Below are positions 30,364 to 41,965 of a DNA stretch of 64,000 bases, in pieces. The position numbers were made by a program, and so were the translations under genes. Below the pieces are notes generated by a model, which was not told where the DNA came from, did no database searches, and saw nothing but the letters and a program-made list of their open reading frames with translations. The stretch is from Desulfovibrionaceae bacterium (GTDB lineage: Bacteria > Desulfobacterota > Desulfovibrionia > Desulfovibrionales > Desulfovibrionaceae): positions 42,694 to 106,693 of the forward strand of contig JAVHLG010000004.1 of the NCBI GenBank assembly GCA_031082225.1. The letters run 5' to 3'. The first letter of the stretch is position 1. Each line of letters begins with the position of its first letter.

Positions 30364-30459
30364 ATCCTGCTCCCGTGGGTTGAAACGTTGGGATTGTGAA
30401 ACGATGCCCGCATCCTAGCCCATGCCCAGGGCGAAGGAAAGGGCGGGACGCAGGGAAGG

Positions 30460-31530
30460 TCAACTGGCGGCCAGAACCCGCTTTTGCCGGTAGCGTTCGA
30501 TGCGGTTGGTGAGCAGGATGTTGAACACGGTGCAGAAGGCCACGGTCGCCAGCACGGACAAAAGGGGAAGCTGGCTCTCGGGGACATAGTACCGCAGAAC
30601 CACGATGATCAGCCAATGGGAGATGTAGATGGGATAGGACAACTCCCCCACCATGCGGTCGAACTTCATGTGCCGGGTGGCGTAGAAGGCATAGGGAAGG
30701 GCCAGCATGGTCAGGACGTAGGTGCACAGCTCTTTGCTCAATCCGCCGGGAATGAACTGGTACGACAGCAGGAAGCACAGAAATCCCGCCGTGACCGCAG
30801 GCGGCAGCCAGGGCCGCATGGGGCGGGCGGTGATCCGGCGGTAGAGCCGGTGACACAGGATGCCCAGGAGGAAGAACCCGAACTCGGCCGGAAAAAAGCG
30901 CTGTTCCCACGGATCGGCGGGCAGGCCCTGTACGGCGATGTACCAGCGTACGGCCAGACTGGCCGCGATCAGGCCCGCCAGCAGCCGGGTTTTGCTGCGC
31001 ACCAGCACCGGGGCCAGGAGATAGAAGGTGAGCTCCAGGGAGATGGTCCAGGCCTGGGGAACCAGCAGATAATACCAGGCCGGCTGGGGCGCGGCCAGGG
31101 CGTTGACGTCGAAATAAAAGCTCCCGGCCGGGGAAAGCCCCAGGAAAAACAGGATGTCCTGGCCGTAGACGCTGAGGTTGGCCAGGACCAGGGCGGCGGC
31201 GGCCAGGGGGCTTAAAAAGTCCTGTCGGGCGATCCAGGGGCCAAGGAGCAGTTTGGTGTCCAGAACCTGCCAGAAAAAGAGCGAGGCCAGAAAGGACAAG
31301 GCGAGCACCACCCAGTAGGCCGGGAACAGCCGCAGGAAGCGGTTGGTGATGAACAGCCGGTAGGTTCCTGGCCCCACATATTTGCTGGACAGGATCAGGG
31401 ACATGTAAAAGCCGGAGATGATGAAGAAAATCTTGATGGCAATGTAGGCATCGGTAAAAATCAGCCCGAAGAGGGGACCGGCGTGGTTGAGAACCACCGT
31501 GACGGCCAGAAGAAAGCGGATGGCGCCCAT
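30460..31530 (-). CDS. Acyltransferase family 3 membrane protein
   Basis: MGAIRFLLAVTVVLNHAGPL; multi-TM; GELSYPIYISHWL. Confidence 0.92.
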   Translation of the reverse strand: MGAIRFLLAVTVVLNHAGPLFGLIFTDAYIAIKIFFIISGFYMSLILSSKYVGPGTYRLFITNRFLRLFPAYWVVLALSFLASLFFWQVLDTKLLLGPWIARQDFLSPLAAAALVLANLSVYGQDILFFLGLSPAGSFYFDVNALAAPQPAWYYLLVPQAWTISLELTFYLLAPVLVRSKTRLLAGLIAASLAVRWYIAVQGLPADPWEQRFFPAEFGFFLLGILCHRLYRRITARPMRPWLPPAVTAGFLCFLLSYQFIPGGLSKELCTYVLTMLALPYAFYATRHMKFDRMVGELSYPIYISHWLIIVVLRYYVPESQLPLLSVLATVAFCTVFNILLTNRIERYRQKRVLAAS

Positions 31531-31742
31531 GCGTGATGATTATCCTGTGCGGCCGTTTGCGGACGCCTCATGCGACAACCGGCCGGAACCGGCCATGTCC
31601 GTGCAGAACCGGCCGGAATCGTCCCGAACCCGGAACGCAGGCAGGCAGGCCGTGCGGGCGGTTTTTGCCGTGGCGGACAAAAAAGGCGCGCCCCCGGCCA
31701 CAAGCCCCGGGGGACCGCGCCGCCGGGCGGCCGGACATGGCC

Positions 31743-33353
<1,611 letters not shown>

Positions 33354-33412
33354 GCCCCTTCGTCCCGTTTTTTTTCATGGTACCGGGTGCGGCCTGCGCC
33401 TGCAAGCCTGGA

Positions 33413-34648
33413 TCAGCAGACCCGGTCGCCGCCCGGGCTGTCCAGGCCGAAGGCGTCGTGCAGGGCGCGCACGGCCAGTTCCAGGTATTTTTCCTCGATG
33501 AGGCAGGTGATCTTGATTTCCGAGGTGGAGATCATGAGGATATTGATGTTCTCGTTTTTCAGGCAGGTGAACATCATGGCCGCCACGCCCGAGTGGTTGC
33601 GCATGCCCACGCCGATGACCGACACCTTGCACACGTTCAGATCGTGCTGCACCTCCACGGCCCCGATCTCCTTGTTGTCGCGGGAAAGGATCTCCAGGGT
33701 CTTCTCCAGATTGGCCCGGGAGACGGTGAAGGTCATGTCCGTGCGGCCGTCGCGGCTGGTGTTCTGCACGATCATGTCCACCAGGATGCCCGCATCGGCG
33801 ATGGGGCTGAAGATGGCGGCGGCCACGCCGGGGCAGTCCATGACGTTGAATACGGTGATGCGGCACTGATCCTTGTCGTAGGCGATGCCCGAAACCAGCA
33901 CGTCTTCCATCAGCTCATCCTCCTGGGTGACCAGTGTGCCGGGATCGTCGCAGAACGTCGAGCGCACCCGGACCGGGACATTGTATTTCTTGGCGAACTC
34001 CACGGACCTGATCTGCAAGACCTTGGCCCCCATGCTGGAGAACTCCAGCATTTCGTCGTAGCTTATGCGGTCCAGCTTGCGGGCCGTGGAGCACATGTTG
34101 GGATCGGTGGTGTAGACACCCTTGACGTCGGTGTAGATCTCGCACACGTCGGCATTGAGGGCCGCCGCCAGGGCCACGCCCGTGGTGTCCGAGCCGCCGC
34201 GCCCCAGCGTGGTCAGGCGTCCGTGACAGCTCACGCCCTGGAACCCGGCCACCACCAGCACGTCGAATTCCTCGATCATGTCCAGGAGTTTGGCGTTGTC
34301 GATCTCCAGGATGCGGGCCCGGGCGTAGTTGTTGTTGGTCAGGATGGGGATCTGGAAGCCCAGGACCGAGCGGCATTTGATGCCCGCGTCTTTGAGCAGC
34401 ATGGCGAACAGGGTCACCGAGACCTGCTCGCCCGTGGTCACCAGGGCGTCGCACTCGGAGGGGTCGGGATTGGCGGACCACTGCCGGGCCAGACCCAGGA
34501 GACGGTTGGTCTCCCCGGACATGGCCGAGAGCACCACCACCACCTTGAAGCCTTCCGCCAGGCCTTTTTTCACCCGGGCCTCGACCTGCTTCATGCGATC
34601 CAGCCCGGCAACCGACGTGCCGCCGTATTTTTGCACCAGTATGCGCAT
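33413..34648 (-). CDS. lysC: Aspartate kinase
   Basis: MRILVQKYGGTSVAGLDRMKQV, GRGGSDTTGVALAAALNADVCEIYTDVKGVYTTDPNM; ACT domains. Confidence 0.97.
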   Translation of the reverse strand: MRILVQKYGGTSVAGLDRMKQVEARVKKGLAEGFKVVVVLSAMSGETNRLLGLARQWSANPDPSECDALVTTGEQVSVTLFAMLLKDAGIKCRSVLGFQIPILTNNNYARARILEIDNAKLLDMIEEFDVLVVAGFQGVSCHGRLTTLGRGGSDTTGVALAAALNADVCEIYTDVKGVYTTDPNMCSTARKLDRISYDEMLEFSSMGAKVLQIRSVEFAKKYNVPVRVRSTFCDDPGTLVTQEDELMEDVLVSGIAYDKDQCRITVFNVMDCPGVAAAIFSPIADAGILVDMIVQNTSRDGRTDMTFTVSRANLEKTLEILSRDNKEIGAVEVQHDLNVCKVSVIGVGMRNHSGVAAMMFTCLKNENINILMISTSEIKITCLIEEKYLELAVRALHDAFGLDSPGGDRVC

Positions 34649-34674
34649 GCTTCCTCCGCGTTTGCAGGGCCGCG

Positions 34675-35319
34675 TCAGGCGCGGTCCCGGGAATCCGTGT
34701 CGCCGGGCGGGGGGCCTTCGCCGCCGTCCCCGGAAGATGTCCCCGCACAAGTCTCCAGATGGGGCGCCAGCGCGGTCAAAAGGGCCTCGGCCACAGGGCC
34801 GTGGGCGGAAATATCCACCTCCCGCCCCGATCTCGCGGGCCGAAACGACAAGGCCAGATGGTCGCGGTCCAGGCAGTCGGCAGGCAGGTGCTCGGCCCAT
34901 TCCACGGCCAGGATGCGTCCCTGACAGCCGGGTTCCGGACGGCCTCGTTCCGGGTCCATCAGGTCCGGGGAGTCGCCGCACAGGCTGGCAGCCGTTTCGT
35001 CCGGAGGCTCGGCGCTCTCCTCGAAAAGCTCCCGGGCCTCTTCCCCGTGCAGGCGGTAGAGGTCCATGTGCACCACTTCCGGCCGGGTGGGATAGATGTT
35101 GACCAGGTTGAAACTGGGGCTGGCCACCTCGGCTTCGTCGCCGCCGGGCAGGCTTTCGGCCAATCCGCGAATGCAGGTGGTTTTGCCCGATCCCAGGTCG
35201 CCGCGCAAGAGGAGAACGACCGTGCCGGGGGCGTTTTTCAGGATCGCGCCCAGGGCGATCCCCAGGCGCAGGGTGCTGGGCGCGTCCACGAGAGCCACGG
35301 CGGTGCGGGCATCAGGCAT
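34675..35319 (-). CDS. tsaE: tRNA threonylcarbamoyladenosine biosynthesis ATPase TsaE
   Basis: LLRGDLGSGKTTCIRGLAESL...SPSFNLVNIYPT...HMDLYRL...VEWAEHLP. Confidence 0.92.
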   Translation of the reverse strand: MPDARTAVALVDAPSTLRLGIALGAILKNAPGTVVLLLRGDLGSGKTTCIRGLAESLPGGDEAEVASPSFNLVNIYPTRPEVVHMDLYRLHGEEARELFEESAEPPDETAASLCGDSPDLMDPERGRPEPGCQGRILAVEWAEHLPADCLDRDHLALSFRPARSGREVDISAHGPVAEALLTALAPHLETCAGTSSGDGGEGPPPGDTDSRDRA

Positions 35320-35329
35320 GGGGCGGCGT

Positions 35330-35779
35330 CTATTTCACGATGGCGTTTAGGATGTCGCGCATGCCGATGACCCCCACCAGCTTCCCGCCGTCCACCACCG
35401 GGACGGTGTGGAAATTGCGGTCGGTCATGAGCGTGGCCACCTCGTCCACGCCCGTCTCGGGGGTGACGCACACGGGCCTTGGGGTCATGGCCGACTCCAC
35501 GGTCATGGCCGTGATTTTCTCCATCTCCCGGTCCAGATCCTTCATGGAGCTTAGGGGCACGAACCCGTCAAGCAGGGAGAAGACCGAGGGCAGGGAGATT
35601 TTTTTCTGCTGGGCCACCAGGTCGCTCTGGCACAGGATGCCCACCACCGCGCCATCCGGGGTGACGACCGGCAGTCCGTTGATGCCCTTGTCCAGAAGCA
35701 GGCGGGCGGCCTGGCCGATTTCCGTGTCCGTGGCGACGGTCACCACCTCGCGGGTCATGACGTCCTTGGCTTTGAGCAT
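35330..35779 (-). CDS. CBS-domain protein
   Basis: Two CBS repeats: MLKAKDVMTREVVTVATDTEIGQAARLLLDKGINGLPVV and SAMTPRPVCVTPETGVDEVATLMTDRNFHTVPVV. Confidence 0.95.
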   Translation of the reverse strand: MLKAKDVMTREVVTVATDTEIGQAARLLLDKGINGLPVVTPDGAVVGILCQSDLVAQQKKISLPSVFSLLDGFVPLSSMKDLDREMEKITAMTVESAMTPRPVCVTPETGVDEVATLMTDRNFHTVPVVDGGKLVGVIGMRDILNAIVK

Positions 35780-35792
35780 ACGTGGTCCTTGT

Positions 35793-37385
35793 TTATGGTT
35801 GAGGGTGGCGAAACGCCCGGGGCAGGGCGTCGGCGATGTCCACGGCCGTGTTCCCCCGCCGGGGGAAGCGCCCTGCGAGGCGCTCGCCGCAAAGGCCATG
35901 CCAATACACCCCCAGGCAGGCCGCAAGCAAGGGGGGGCGTCCGGCGGCCAGAAGCCGGGCCACTACCCCGGCCAGCACGTCGCCGGAGCCGCCCACGGCC
36001 AGATTCGGCGCGGCGTGGGGGGACAGGATGGCCGGGCAGGCCGGGTCGGAGCCGTCCACGATGAGCGTGCCCGGCCCCTTGAGCACCACCACGGCCCGGG
36101 AGCGCGCCGCCAGGGTCCGGGCCGCTCCGGGCCGGTCGGCCTCCACCCCGGCCACGGACAGGCTGAGAAGCCGGGCCATCTCCCCGGGATGCGGGGTGAG
36201 CACCGCGCCCGGCCAAAGGCGGCCGGACAGGTCCGGCGCATCGGCCAAAAAAAACAGGGCGTCGGCGTCGAGGATCACGGGTGCGGGGCACGGGCCGGGA
36301 ACGAAAAACGCGGCCAGAAACTCCCCGGCCCCCCGGGAGCGGCCAAGCCCCGGGCCGATGACCACGGCGTCGGACGCCGCCGCCATGTTGCGCACCGCCT
36401 CGGCCATGTCCGCCGACCAGCCCGCCCCCGGGGAGGTCTCGGGCAGGGGCGCGGTCATGATCTCCGGCCGACCGGCCTTGACCCCAGGCTCGATCCCGGC
36501 CGGGCAGGCCACGGTGACCAGTCCGGCCCCGGCCCGCATGGCCCCCATGGCGCATAAAAGCGGCGCGCCGCACAGTCCCGGGCTGCCGCCGACCACCAGC
36601 ACCTTGCCGGCCGTCCCCTTGTGCATGAGGGGCGAGGCGGCGGGGACATGGTCCATGATGCCCGGACCAAGGCCCGCAAAGGAGGCCGGATGGGCGGCCC
36701 TGACCTGGGCCGGGATGCCGATGGGGCAGACGTGCAGGCGGCCGGTGAAGGGTCGGGCCTGGGGCGCAAAAAGGCCGACCTTGGCCGCCTCGAAGGTGGC
36801 CGTGGCCGTGGCCCGCACGGCGTCGGGGCCGGGGCGGCCGGTCAATCCGTCCAGGCCGGAGGGGATGTCCAGGGAAAACACGAAGGTTTTTTTCGACGCG
36901 GCGTTGATCTTTGCCACAAAGGCCGCGAAATCCGGAGAAAGCGGGCCGCGAAAACCCGTGCCGAGCAGCCCGTCCACGAGGATGTCCGGGCGTTCGTCCA
37001 AGGAGCGCCCGGCCCGGGACAGGGGCAGGATGGGCAGGCCGAGCTTGTCCGCCAGGCGCAGGTTATAGGCGGCGGATTTGCGGAAACGGGCCCTGTTGCG
37101 GGCCAGAAGCGTCAGGGGATCGGCCCCGGCCGCATCCAGCAGCCGGGCCAGGGCCAGGGCGTCGCCGCCGTTTTGGCCGGGACCGGCGTAGAGATGGACC
37201 CGGGCCCCGGCCAGGGGGCCGTAGAGTTTTTCGAGCACGGCGAAGGCCGCCCGGGCCGCGTTCTCCATGAGCACGTGGGGATGGAAGCCGAAATTGTGCA
37301 TGGCCGCCGCGTCCCAGGCGGCCATCTCGGCCGGGGTGGGCAGGGGGACGACGCTGCCCGGGGGCAGGGCGGCAGGCGCGCTCAC
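35793..37385 (-). CDS. nnrDE: Bifunctional NAD(P)H-hydrate epimerase/dehydratase
   Basis: Yje[20 protein letters not shown] and Yje[44 protein letters not shown] start overlaps acpS stop. Confidence 0.93.
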   Translation of the reverse strand: MSAPAALPPGSVVPLPTPAEMAAWDAAAMHNFGFHPHVLMENAARAAFAVLEKLYGPLAGARVHLYAGPGQNGGDALALARLLDAAGADPLTLLARNRARFRKSAAYNLRLADKLGLPILPLSRAGRSLDERPDILVDGLLGTGFRGPLSPDFAAFVAKINAASKKTFVFSLDIPSGLDGLTGRPGPDAVRATATATFEAAKVGLFAPQARPFTGRLHVCPIGIPAQVRAAHPASFAGLGPGIMDHVPAASPLMHKGTAGKVLVVGGSPGLCGAPLLCAMGAMRAGAGLVTVACPAGIEPGVKAGRPEIMTAPLPETSPGAGWSADMAEAVRNMAAASDAVVIGPGLGRSRGAGEFLAAFFVPGPCPAPVILDADALFFLADAPDLSGRLWPGAVLTPHPGEMARLLSLSVAGVEADRPGAARTLAARSRAVVVLKGPGTLIVDGSDPACPAILSPHAAPNLAVGGSGDVLAGVVARLLAAGRPPLLAACLGVYWHGLCGERLAGRFPRRGNTAVDIADALPRAFRHPQP

Positions 37386-37972
37386 GAGGATCGCCCCCGG
37401 GGACGCCTGCCGGGATGGCGGCGTTTGGCGGCCGGATCGGGAAAGACGCGCTCGGCCGGGGACGTCCAGAGGCCGGGGTCGGGACCGGCCTGGGCGGCAG
37501 GCAGGGGCGAAAGCCCGGCCGGGCCGCCCGGGGCCCCGGCGCAGCCGGAGCAGGATGCGGCCACCTGGGCCAACGAGCCCATCCGGGGGGCCGGGGGCGG
37601 GCCTTCGGCCACCACCACGGCGGCGGCCATGCCCCGGTCGTGGGTCAGGCTGACGTGAAAGGCCGTGGCCCCGATCTCCCGGGCCCGGGCCGCAGCCGGG
37701 CCGAAAAGGCGCAACACCGGCCGTCCCAGGGCGTCGGGCAGCACCTCCAGGCACTGGAAGGTGATGCCGCCGGTGAACCCCGTGCCCAGGGCCTTGACCG
37801 CCGCCTCCTTGGCCGAGAAGCATCCGGCCAGGGTCAGGACGGGGTCGCGGCCGGGGCGGGCGGCCTGTTCTGCCGGGGTCAGGATGCGTTTTGCAAAGGC
37901 CTCGCCGAAACGGGCATGGGCCTTTTCGATGCGCGACAGTTCCACCACGTCCAGGCCCAGGCCCACGATCAT
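37382..37972 (-). CDS. acpS: Holo-ACP synthase with long C-terminal tail
   Basis: [35 protein letters not shown]...[15 protein letters not shown]; then about 70 aa Pro/Gly/Ala/Arg-rich tail. Confidence 0.92.
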   Translation of the reverse strand: MIVGLGLDVVELSRIEKAHARFGEAFAKRILTPAEQAARPGRDPVLTLAGCFSAKEAAVKALGTGFTGGITFQCLEVLPDALGRPVLRLFGPAAARAREIGATAFHVSLTHDRGMAAAVVVAEGPPPAPRMGSLAQVAASCSGCAGAPGGPAGLSPLPAAQAGPDPGLWTSPAERVFPDPAAKRRHPGRRPRGRSS

Positions 37973-37982
37973 GCCCGCCTCC

Positions 37983-38708
37983 TCACGACGCGAACCCGGC
38001 CACGATGCCCGCCATGCGCGAGACGGCCTCGGAAAAGCCGGTGATCACCGCCCGGGCCACGATGGCGTGGCCGATGGAATATTCGTTGACCCCGGACACC
38101 CGGGCAAAGGGCAGGATGTTCACGTAGTCCAGGCCGTGACCCATGTTGACCGCAAGGCCCAGGCCCCGGGCCGTATCCAGGGCGGCCAAAAGCCGGTCGA
38201 ATTCGGCCTGCCGGGCCGCCGGGGTCCTGGCCTCGGCGTAGGTTCCGGTGTGCAGTTCCACGTAGCCCGCCCCGGTTTTGGCCGCCGCCGCGATCTGGGC
38301 CGGGTCGGGGTCGATGAACAGGCTGACCTCGATGCCTGCGGCGGCCAGGGGGGCGATGAAGGCGGTCAGGGCGCCTTCTTGTCCGGCCACGTCCAGGCCG
38401 CCCTCGGTGGTCAGCTCCCGGCGTTTTTCCGGCACCAGACACACCAGATCCGGCGCGATGCGCAAGGCGATGCCCCCCATCTCCTGGGTGGCGGCCATTT
38501 CCAGATGCAGCCGGGTCTTGACCGTCCGGCGCAATATCTCCACGTCCCGGTCCTGGATGTGCCTGCGGTCCTCGCGCAGATGCACGATGATCGCCGCCGC
38601 GCCGGAGAGTTCGGCCAGGGAGGCGGCTGTGACGGGATCGGGTTCGGCGGCCAGCCTGGCCTGGCGGATGGTGGCCACGTGGTCGACATTGACGGCGAGA
38701 TGCGGCAT
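37983..38708 (-). CDS. pdxJ: Pyridoxine 5'-phosphate synthase
   Basis: [56 protein letters not shown]. Confidence 0.97.
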   Translation of the reverse strand: MPHLAVNVDHVATIRQARLAAEPDPVTAASLAELSGAAAIIVHLREDRRHIQDRDVEILRRTVKTRLHLEMAATQEMGGIALRIAPDLVCLVPEKRRELTTEGGLDVAGQEGALTAFIAPLAAAGIEVSLFIDPDPAQIAAAAKTGAGYVELHTGTYAEARTPAARQAEFDRLLAALDTARGLGLAVNMGHGLDYVNILPFARVSGVNEYSIGHAIVARAVITGFSEAVSRMAGIVAGFAS

Positions 38709-38994
38709 GGTATTCTCCTTGCAGATGACAACGAACCTCGTCGGCCGGGCGCCCGCTGGGCGCTCGGGCGGCATGACGGGCCGCCCCGGGGAAAGACCAA
38801 GGGCGGCATGCGTTTTTCCGGTGTAGGCGAGGCCCGGGGGCTTGTAAAGGCCGTGCTGGCGAGTGCAATTCCTGTACTGATGAAAGCACGGTTTTTTCCC
38901 TCGGCGGCCATGTGCGTAACCGCGCGTGCGGCGAAACCCCGTCCGAAGGCCGTTTCGGCCCGGACGCCAACCTTCGAAACAAAGAGCAAGACAC

Positions 38995-40332
38995 ATGAAT
39001 CTGTGCATCGTGGGGACCGGATACGTGGGGCTGGTCAGTGCGGCCTGCTTTGCGGAAATGGGCAACGACGTCTGCTGCGTGGACATCAATCCCCGCATCG
39101 TGGAGAACCTGCGCCAGGGCGTCATCCACATCTATGAGCCGGGGCTGGAGGAGCTGGTGCGGCGCAACGCCGCCGAGGGACGCCTGAAATTCACCACCAG
39201 CATCGCCGAGGGCATGGAAAACGCCCTGTTCGTGTTCGTCACCGTGGGCACGCCGCCCAAACAGGACGGCTCCTGCGATTTGAGCTACGTCTATCAGGTG
39301 GCCAGGGACATCGGGGCCGGGATGCGCGACTACAAGATCATCGTGGACAAGTCCACGGTGCCCGTGGGCACGGCGGACAAGGTGCGCGAACTGGTGTCCG
39401 AGGAGTTGGAGAAACGCGGCGAGCACATCGAGTTCGACGTGGTGTCCAATCCGGAGTTTCTCAAGGAAGGCGACGCGGTCAGCGACTTCTTCAAGCCCGA
39501 CCGGGTGGTCGTGGGCACGGACAACGTACGCACGGCGGAACTGTTGAAGGCCCTGTACGCGCCCTATGCCAGAAGCCGCGACAAGCTCATCGTCATGGGC
39601 GTGCGCAGCGCGGAGATGACCAAGTATGCGGCCAACTGCATGCTGGCCACCAAGATCTCGTTCATCAACGAAATCGCCAACCTGTGCGAGATGGTGGGCG
39701 CGGACGTGCGCGAGGTGCGGGTGGGCATCGGCTCGGACCACCGCATCGGCTACCAGTTCATCTATCCCGGTATCGGCTACGGCGGCTCCTGCTTCCCCAA
39801 GGACGTCAAGGCCCTGATCGACACCGCCCGGCAGTGCGGCTACGAACCCAGGGTGCTGAACGCCGTGGACGAGGTCAACGCCCGGCAAAAGCATGTGCTG
39901 TCGCGCAAGGTCGAGGACTGCTTCGCCGTACGCGGCGGGGTGGCGGGCAAGACCCTGGCCCTGTGGGGTCTGGCGTTCAAGGCCAACACCGACGACGTGC
40001 GCGACGCCTCGGCCTTCGAGCTTATCGCCGATCTGACGGCCAAGGGCATGAAGATCCGGGCCTTCGACCCGGTGGCCGGTCCCAATACCCGGAAGTACTT
40101 CGAGGACAACGAGCTTTTAACCGTGGTGGACGAGCAGTACGCCGCCCTGGACGGGGCCGACGCCCTGGCCGTGGTCACGGAGTGGAACCAGTTCCGCAAC
40201 CCGGATTTCCCACGCATCGAAAAGACCCTGGCCGAGCCCATCGTGTTCGACGGCCGGAACCTGTATGCGCCCGAGCTCATGGCCGACCTGAACTTCGTCT
40301 ACTACTGCATCGGCCGCCCGGACCCCAAATAG
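38995..40332 (+). CDS. ugd: UDP-glucose 6-dehydrogenase
   Basis: [26 protein letters not shown]...[17 protein letters not shown]. Confidence 0.97.
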   Translation: MNLCIVGTGYVGLVSAACFAEMGNDVCCVDINPRIVENLRQGVIHIYEPGLEELVRRNAAEGRLKFTTSIAEGMENALFVFVTVGTPPKQDGSCDLSYVYQVARDIGAGMRDYKIIVDKSTVPVGTADKVRELVSEELEKRGEHIEFDVVSNPEFLKEGDAVSDFFKPDRVVVGTDNVRTAELLKALYAPYARSRDKLIVMGVRSAEMTKYAANCMLATKISFINEIANLCEMVGADVREVRVGIGSDHRIGYQFIYPGIGYGGSCFPKDVKALIDTARQCGYEPRVLNAVDEVNARQKHVLSRKVEDCFAVRGGVAGKTLALWGLAFKANTDDVRDASAFELIADLTAKGMKIRAFDPVAGPNTRKYFEDNELLTVVDEQYAALDGADALAVVTEWNQFRNPDFPRIEKTLAEPIVFDGRNLYAPELMADLNFVYYCIGRPDPK

Positions 40333-40357
40333 GGCCGGAAAACGCCAGACGCCAAAA

Positions 40358-40393
40358 AAACGCCGCCTCCGGACGATCCCGGGGGCGGCGTTT
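40358..40393. terminator. Bidirectional terminator between convergent genes
   Basis: aaacgccgcc-16 nt-ggcggcgttt stem preceded by A-run. Confidence 0.8.
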
Positions 40394-40425
40394 GCGTTTG
40401 TGTGCGCGGAAATCCGGGCGACGGA

Positions 40426-40638
40426 TCAGTGCAAAAGGGCCTGGGCCCGGTCGGTCTGGGCCGGGGACAGGTCGGCGGGAACCTTTTCCTTTCCAAGCTT
40501 TTTGCAGACCAGATACCTGGCGCATTTCGCATTGTCGCCGCGACAGTATTTCTTTTTCATCATCTCGGCCATGGCGGGCATATTGGCCATCTTGTCATTG
40601 AAGAAGATGCATTTGGCGATCATTTCGCAGTCGGCCAT
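40426..40638 (-). CDS. Small four-cysteine protein
   Basis: MADCEMIAKCIFFNDKMANMPAMAEMMKKKYCRGDNAKCARYLVCKKLGKEKVP; SD-like AGGAGGA upstream. Confidence 0.75.
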   Translation of the reverse strand: MADCEMIAKCIFFNDKMANMPAMAEMMKKKYCRGDNAKCARYLVCKKLGKEKVPADLSPAQTDRAQALLH

Positions 40639-40703
40639 ATGAGTCCTCCTTCTGCTTGAGTTTGTTCATTAGGTAGCATGGCGGAATGGGCGATACAAGA
40701 AAT

Positions 40704-40979
40704 ATGGATAATTCATACAAAATAACTATTAAACCATGCGAAACGTCACGTCACGGGGTCAGTACAGACGACGCAGGGCAGAGGGAACTGGCGCAACGCC
40801 TTATGCTGCCTGGGGCGGCGCAACGGACGCCAGCTTCAGATGGGCAGAGGCCACCGGTTCAGGCTGGACGGGGAATGCGGCGGCGCGGGCCGTGGGGGGC
40901 GCTTCTGCTGATGTGTCTGGGGATGTTTCTGGGGATGCTTCTGTTGGAGCGCGATGCTCGTGTAATGTTCCACAAATAA
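40704..40979 (+). CDS. Possible C-terminal single-TM small protein
   Basis: MDNSYKITIKPCE...GPWGALLLMCLGMFLGMLLLERDARVMFHK; coding status uncertain. Confidence 0.35.
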   Translation: MDNSYKITIKPCETSRHGVSTDDAGQRELAQRLMLPGAAQRTPASDGQRPPVQAGRGMRRRGPWGALLLMCLGMFLGMLLLERDARVMFHK

Positions 40980-41073
40980 GCATGTACTTCGTTTGGCCGA
41001 AAGCAGTTTTTTTAAGCCATAGTTTGGTGGCCATGACCGCAATATGATGCCTATCTATTTGCGGAGCGTGACA

Positions 41074-41301
41074 CTAGCGGCCCGGTTCCAGGGTGCGCAG
41101 GCAGGTACGCAGCATCAGTTCCCGCAGGATGACCCGTTCGTATTCCACATGGCCCCCCTCGGGAACCTGATCCTCGACATCGGCCAGGGCCCGTTCCACG
41201 AACTGGGTCTCCTCCCAGAAATCCAGGAGTTCGTCGTCGGCTAAGCCCTTGATCTGGTCTTCCAGGGGGAAATGTTCGGCATCAAGATAGAATCGGCCCA
41301 T
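41074..41301 (-). CDS. Small acidic hypothetical protein
   Basis: MGRFYLDAEHFPLEDQIKGLADDELLDFWEETQFVERALADVEDQVPEGGHVEYERVILRELMLRTCLRTLEPGR. Confidence 0.6.
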   Translation of the reverse strand: MGRFYLDAEHFPLEDQIKGLADDELLDFWEETQFVERALADVEDQVPEGGHVEYERVILRELMLRTCLRTLEPGR

Positions 41302-41451
41302 GGAGCGTCCTTCGGTGTGAGGTCCGGCGCACGGCGGCGGCCGGAGCGTGGCGGTGTCCGGGAAGGGAAAGCACCGGAACGCGCTGTGGTGATGGCCCCA
41401 TGTAGCGGGAGTTTCTGAAATGCGCAAGCGCCGGGAAACGGCCGGGCCGGA

Positions 41452-41853
41452 TCACTGCCCCGCATCCTCGGTCTGCTGCGGTATCGGGGTGCGGGGTTCA
41501 TATTCCATGCTCATCATGCCGTTTATGACCGCCCCTTCCTCGACGACGATGGACGGGGCGCAGATGTTGCCTTCCATGTGGGCGGTCTTGTTGAGCGTCA
41601 CCCGGATCGAGGCCTCCACGTCCCCTGTGATGCGGCCGTTGGAGATAAGCGTGCCGACCCGGATGCGGCCTTCAACGACCCCCTCCTCGCCGATCACCAA
41701 GGTGCCGTCGGAGGTGATGTCGCCGTTGACGCCGCCGTCGATGCGCACGGTGCCCTGGAAGTCGAACTGGCCGTTGTACTGGGTTCCGGCCCCCAGAAAG
41801 GCGGTGATCTCGTCGTGGCGGATGGCTTTTTTCCGCGAGGATCGTCCAAACAT
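41452..41853 (-). CDS. Bactofilin (polymer-forming cytoskeletal protein)
   Basis: AFLGAGTQYNGQFDFQGTVRIDGGVNGDITSDGTLVIGEEGVVEGRI beta-helix repeats. Confidence 0.95.
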   Translation of the reverse strand: MFGRSSRKKAIRHDEITAFLGAGTQYNGQFDFQGTVRIDGGVNGDITSDGTLVIGEEGVVEGRIRVGTLISNGRITGDVEASIRVTLNKTAHMEGNICAPSIVVEEGAVINGMMSMEYEPRTPIPQQTEDAGQ

Positions 41854-41965
41854 GTTTCGGCCTCGTTGCATATGGGATGAAACAAAAAGGATTCTAGCCG
41901 ACTCTGGCGACAAAGGGAACCCATGTCCGCACGTCTGAAAAAACGCCCGCGTTTGCCGCAATCGG

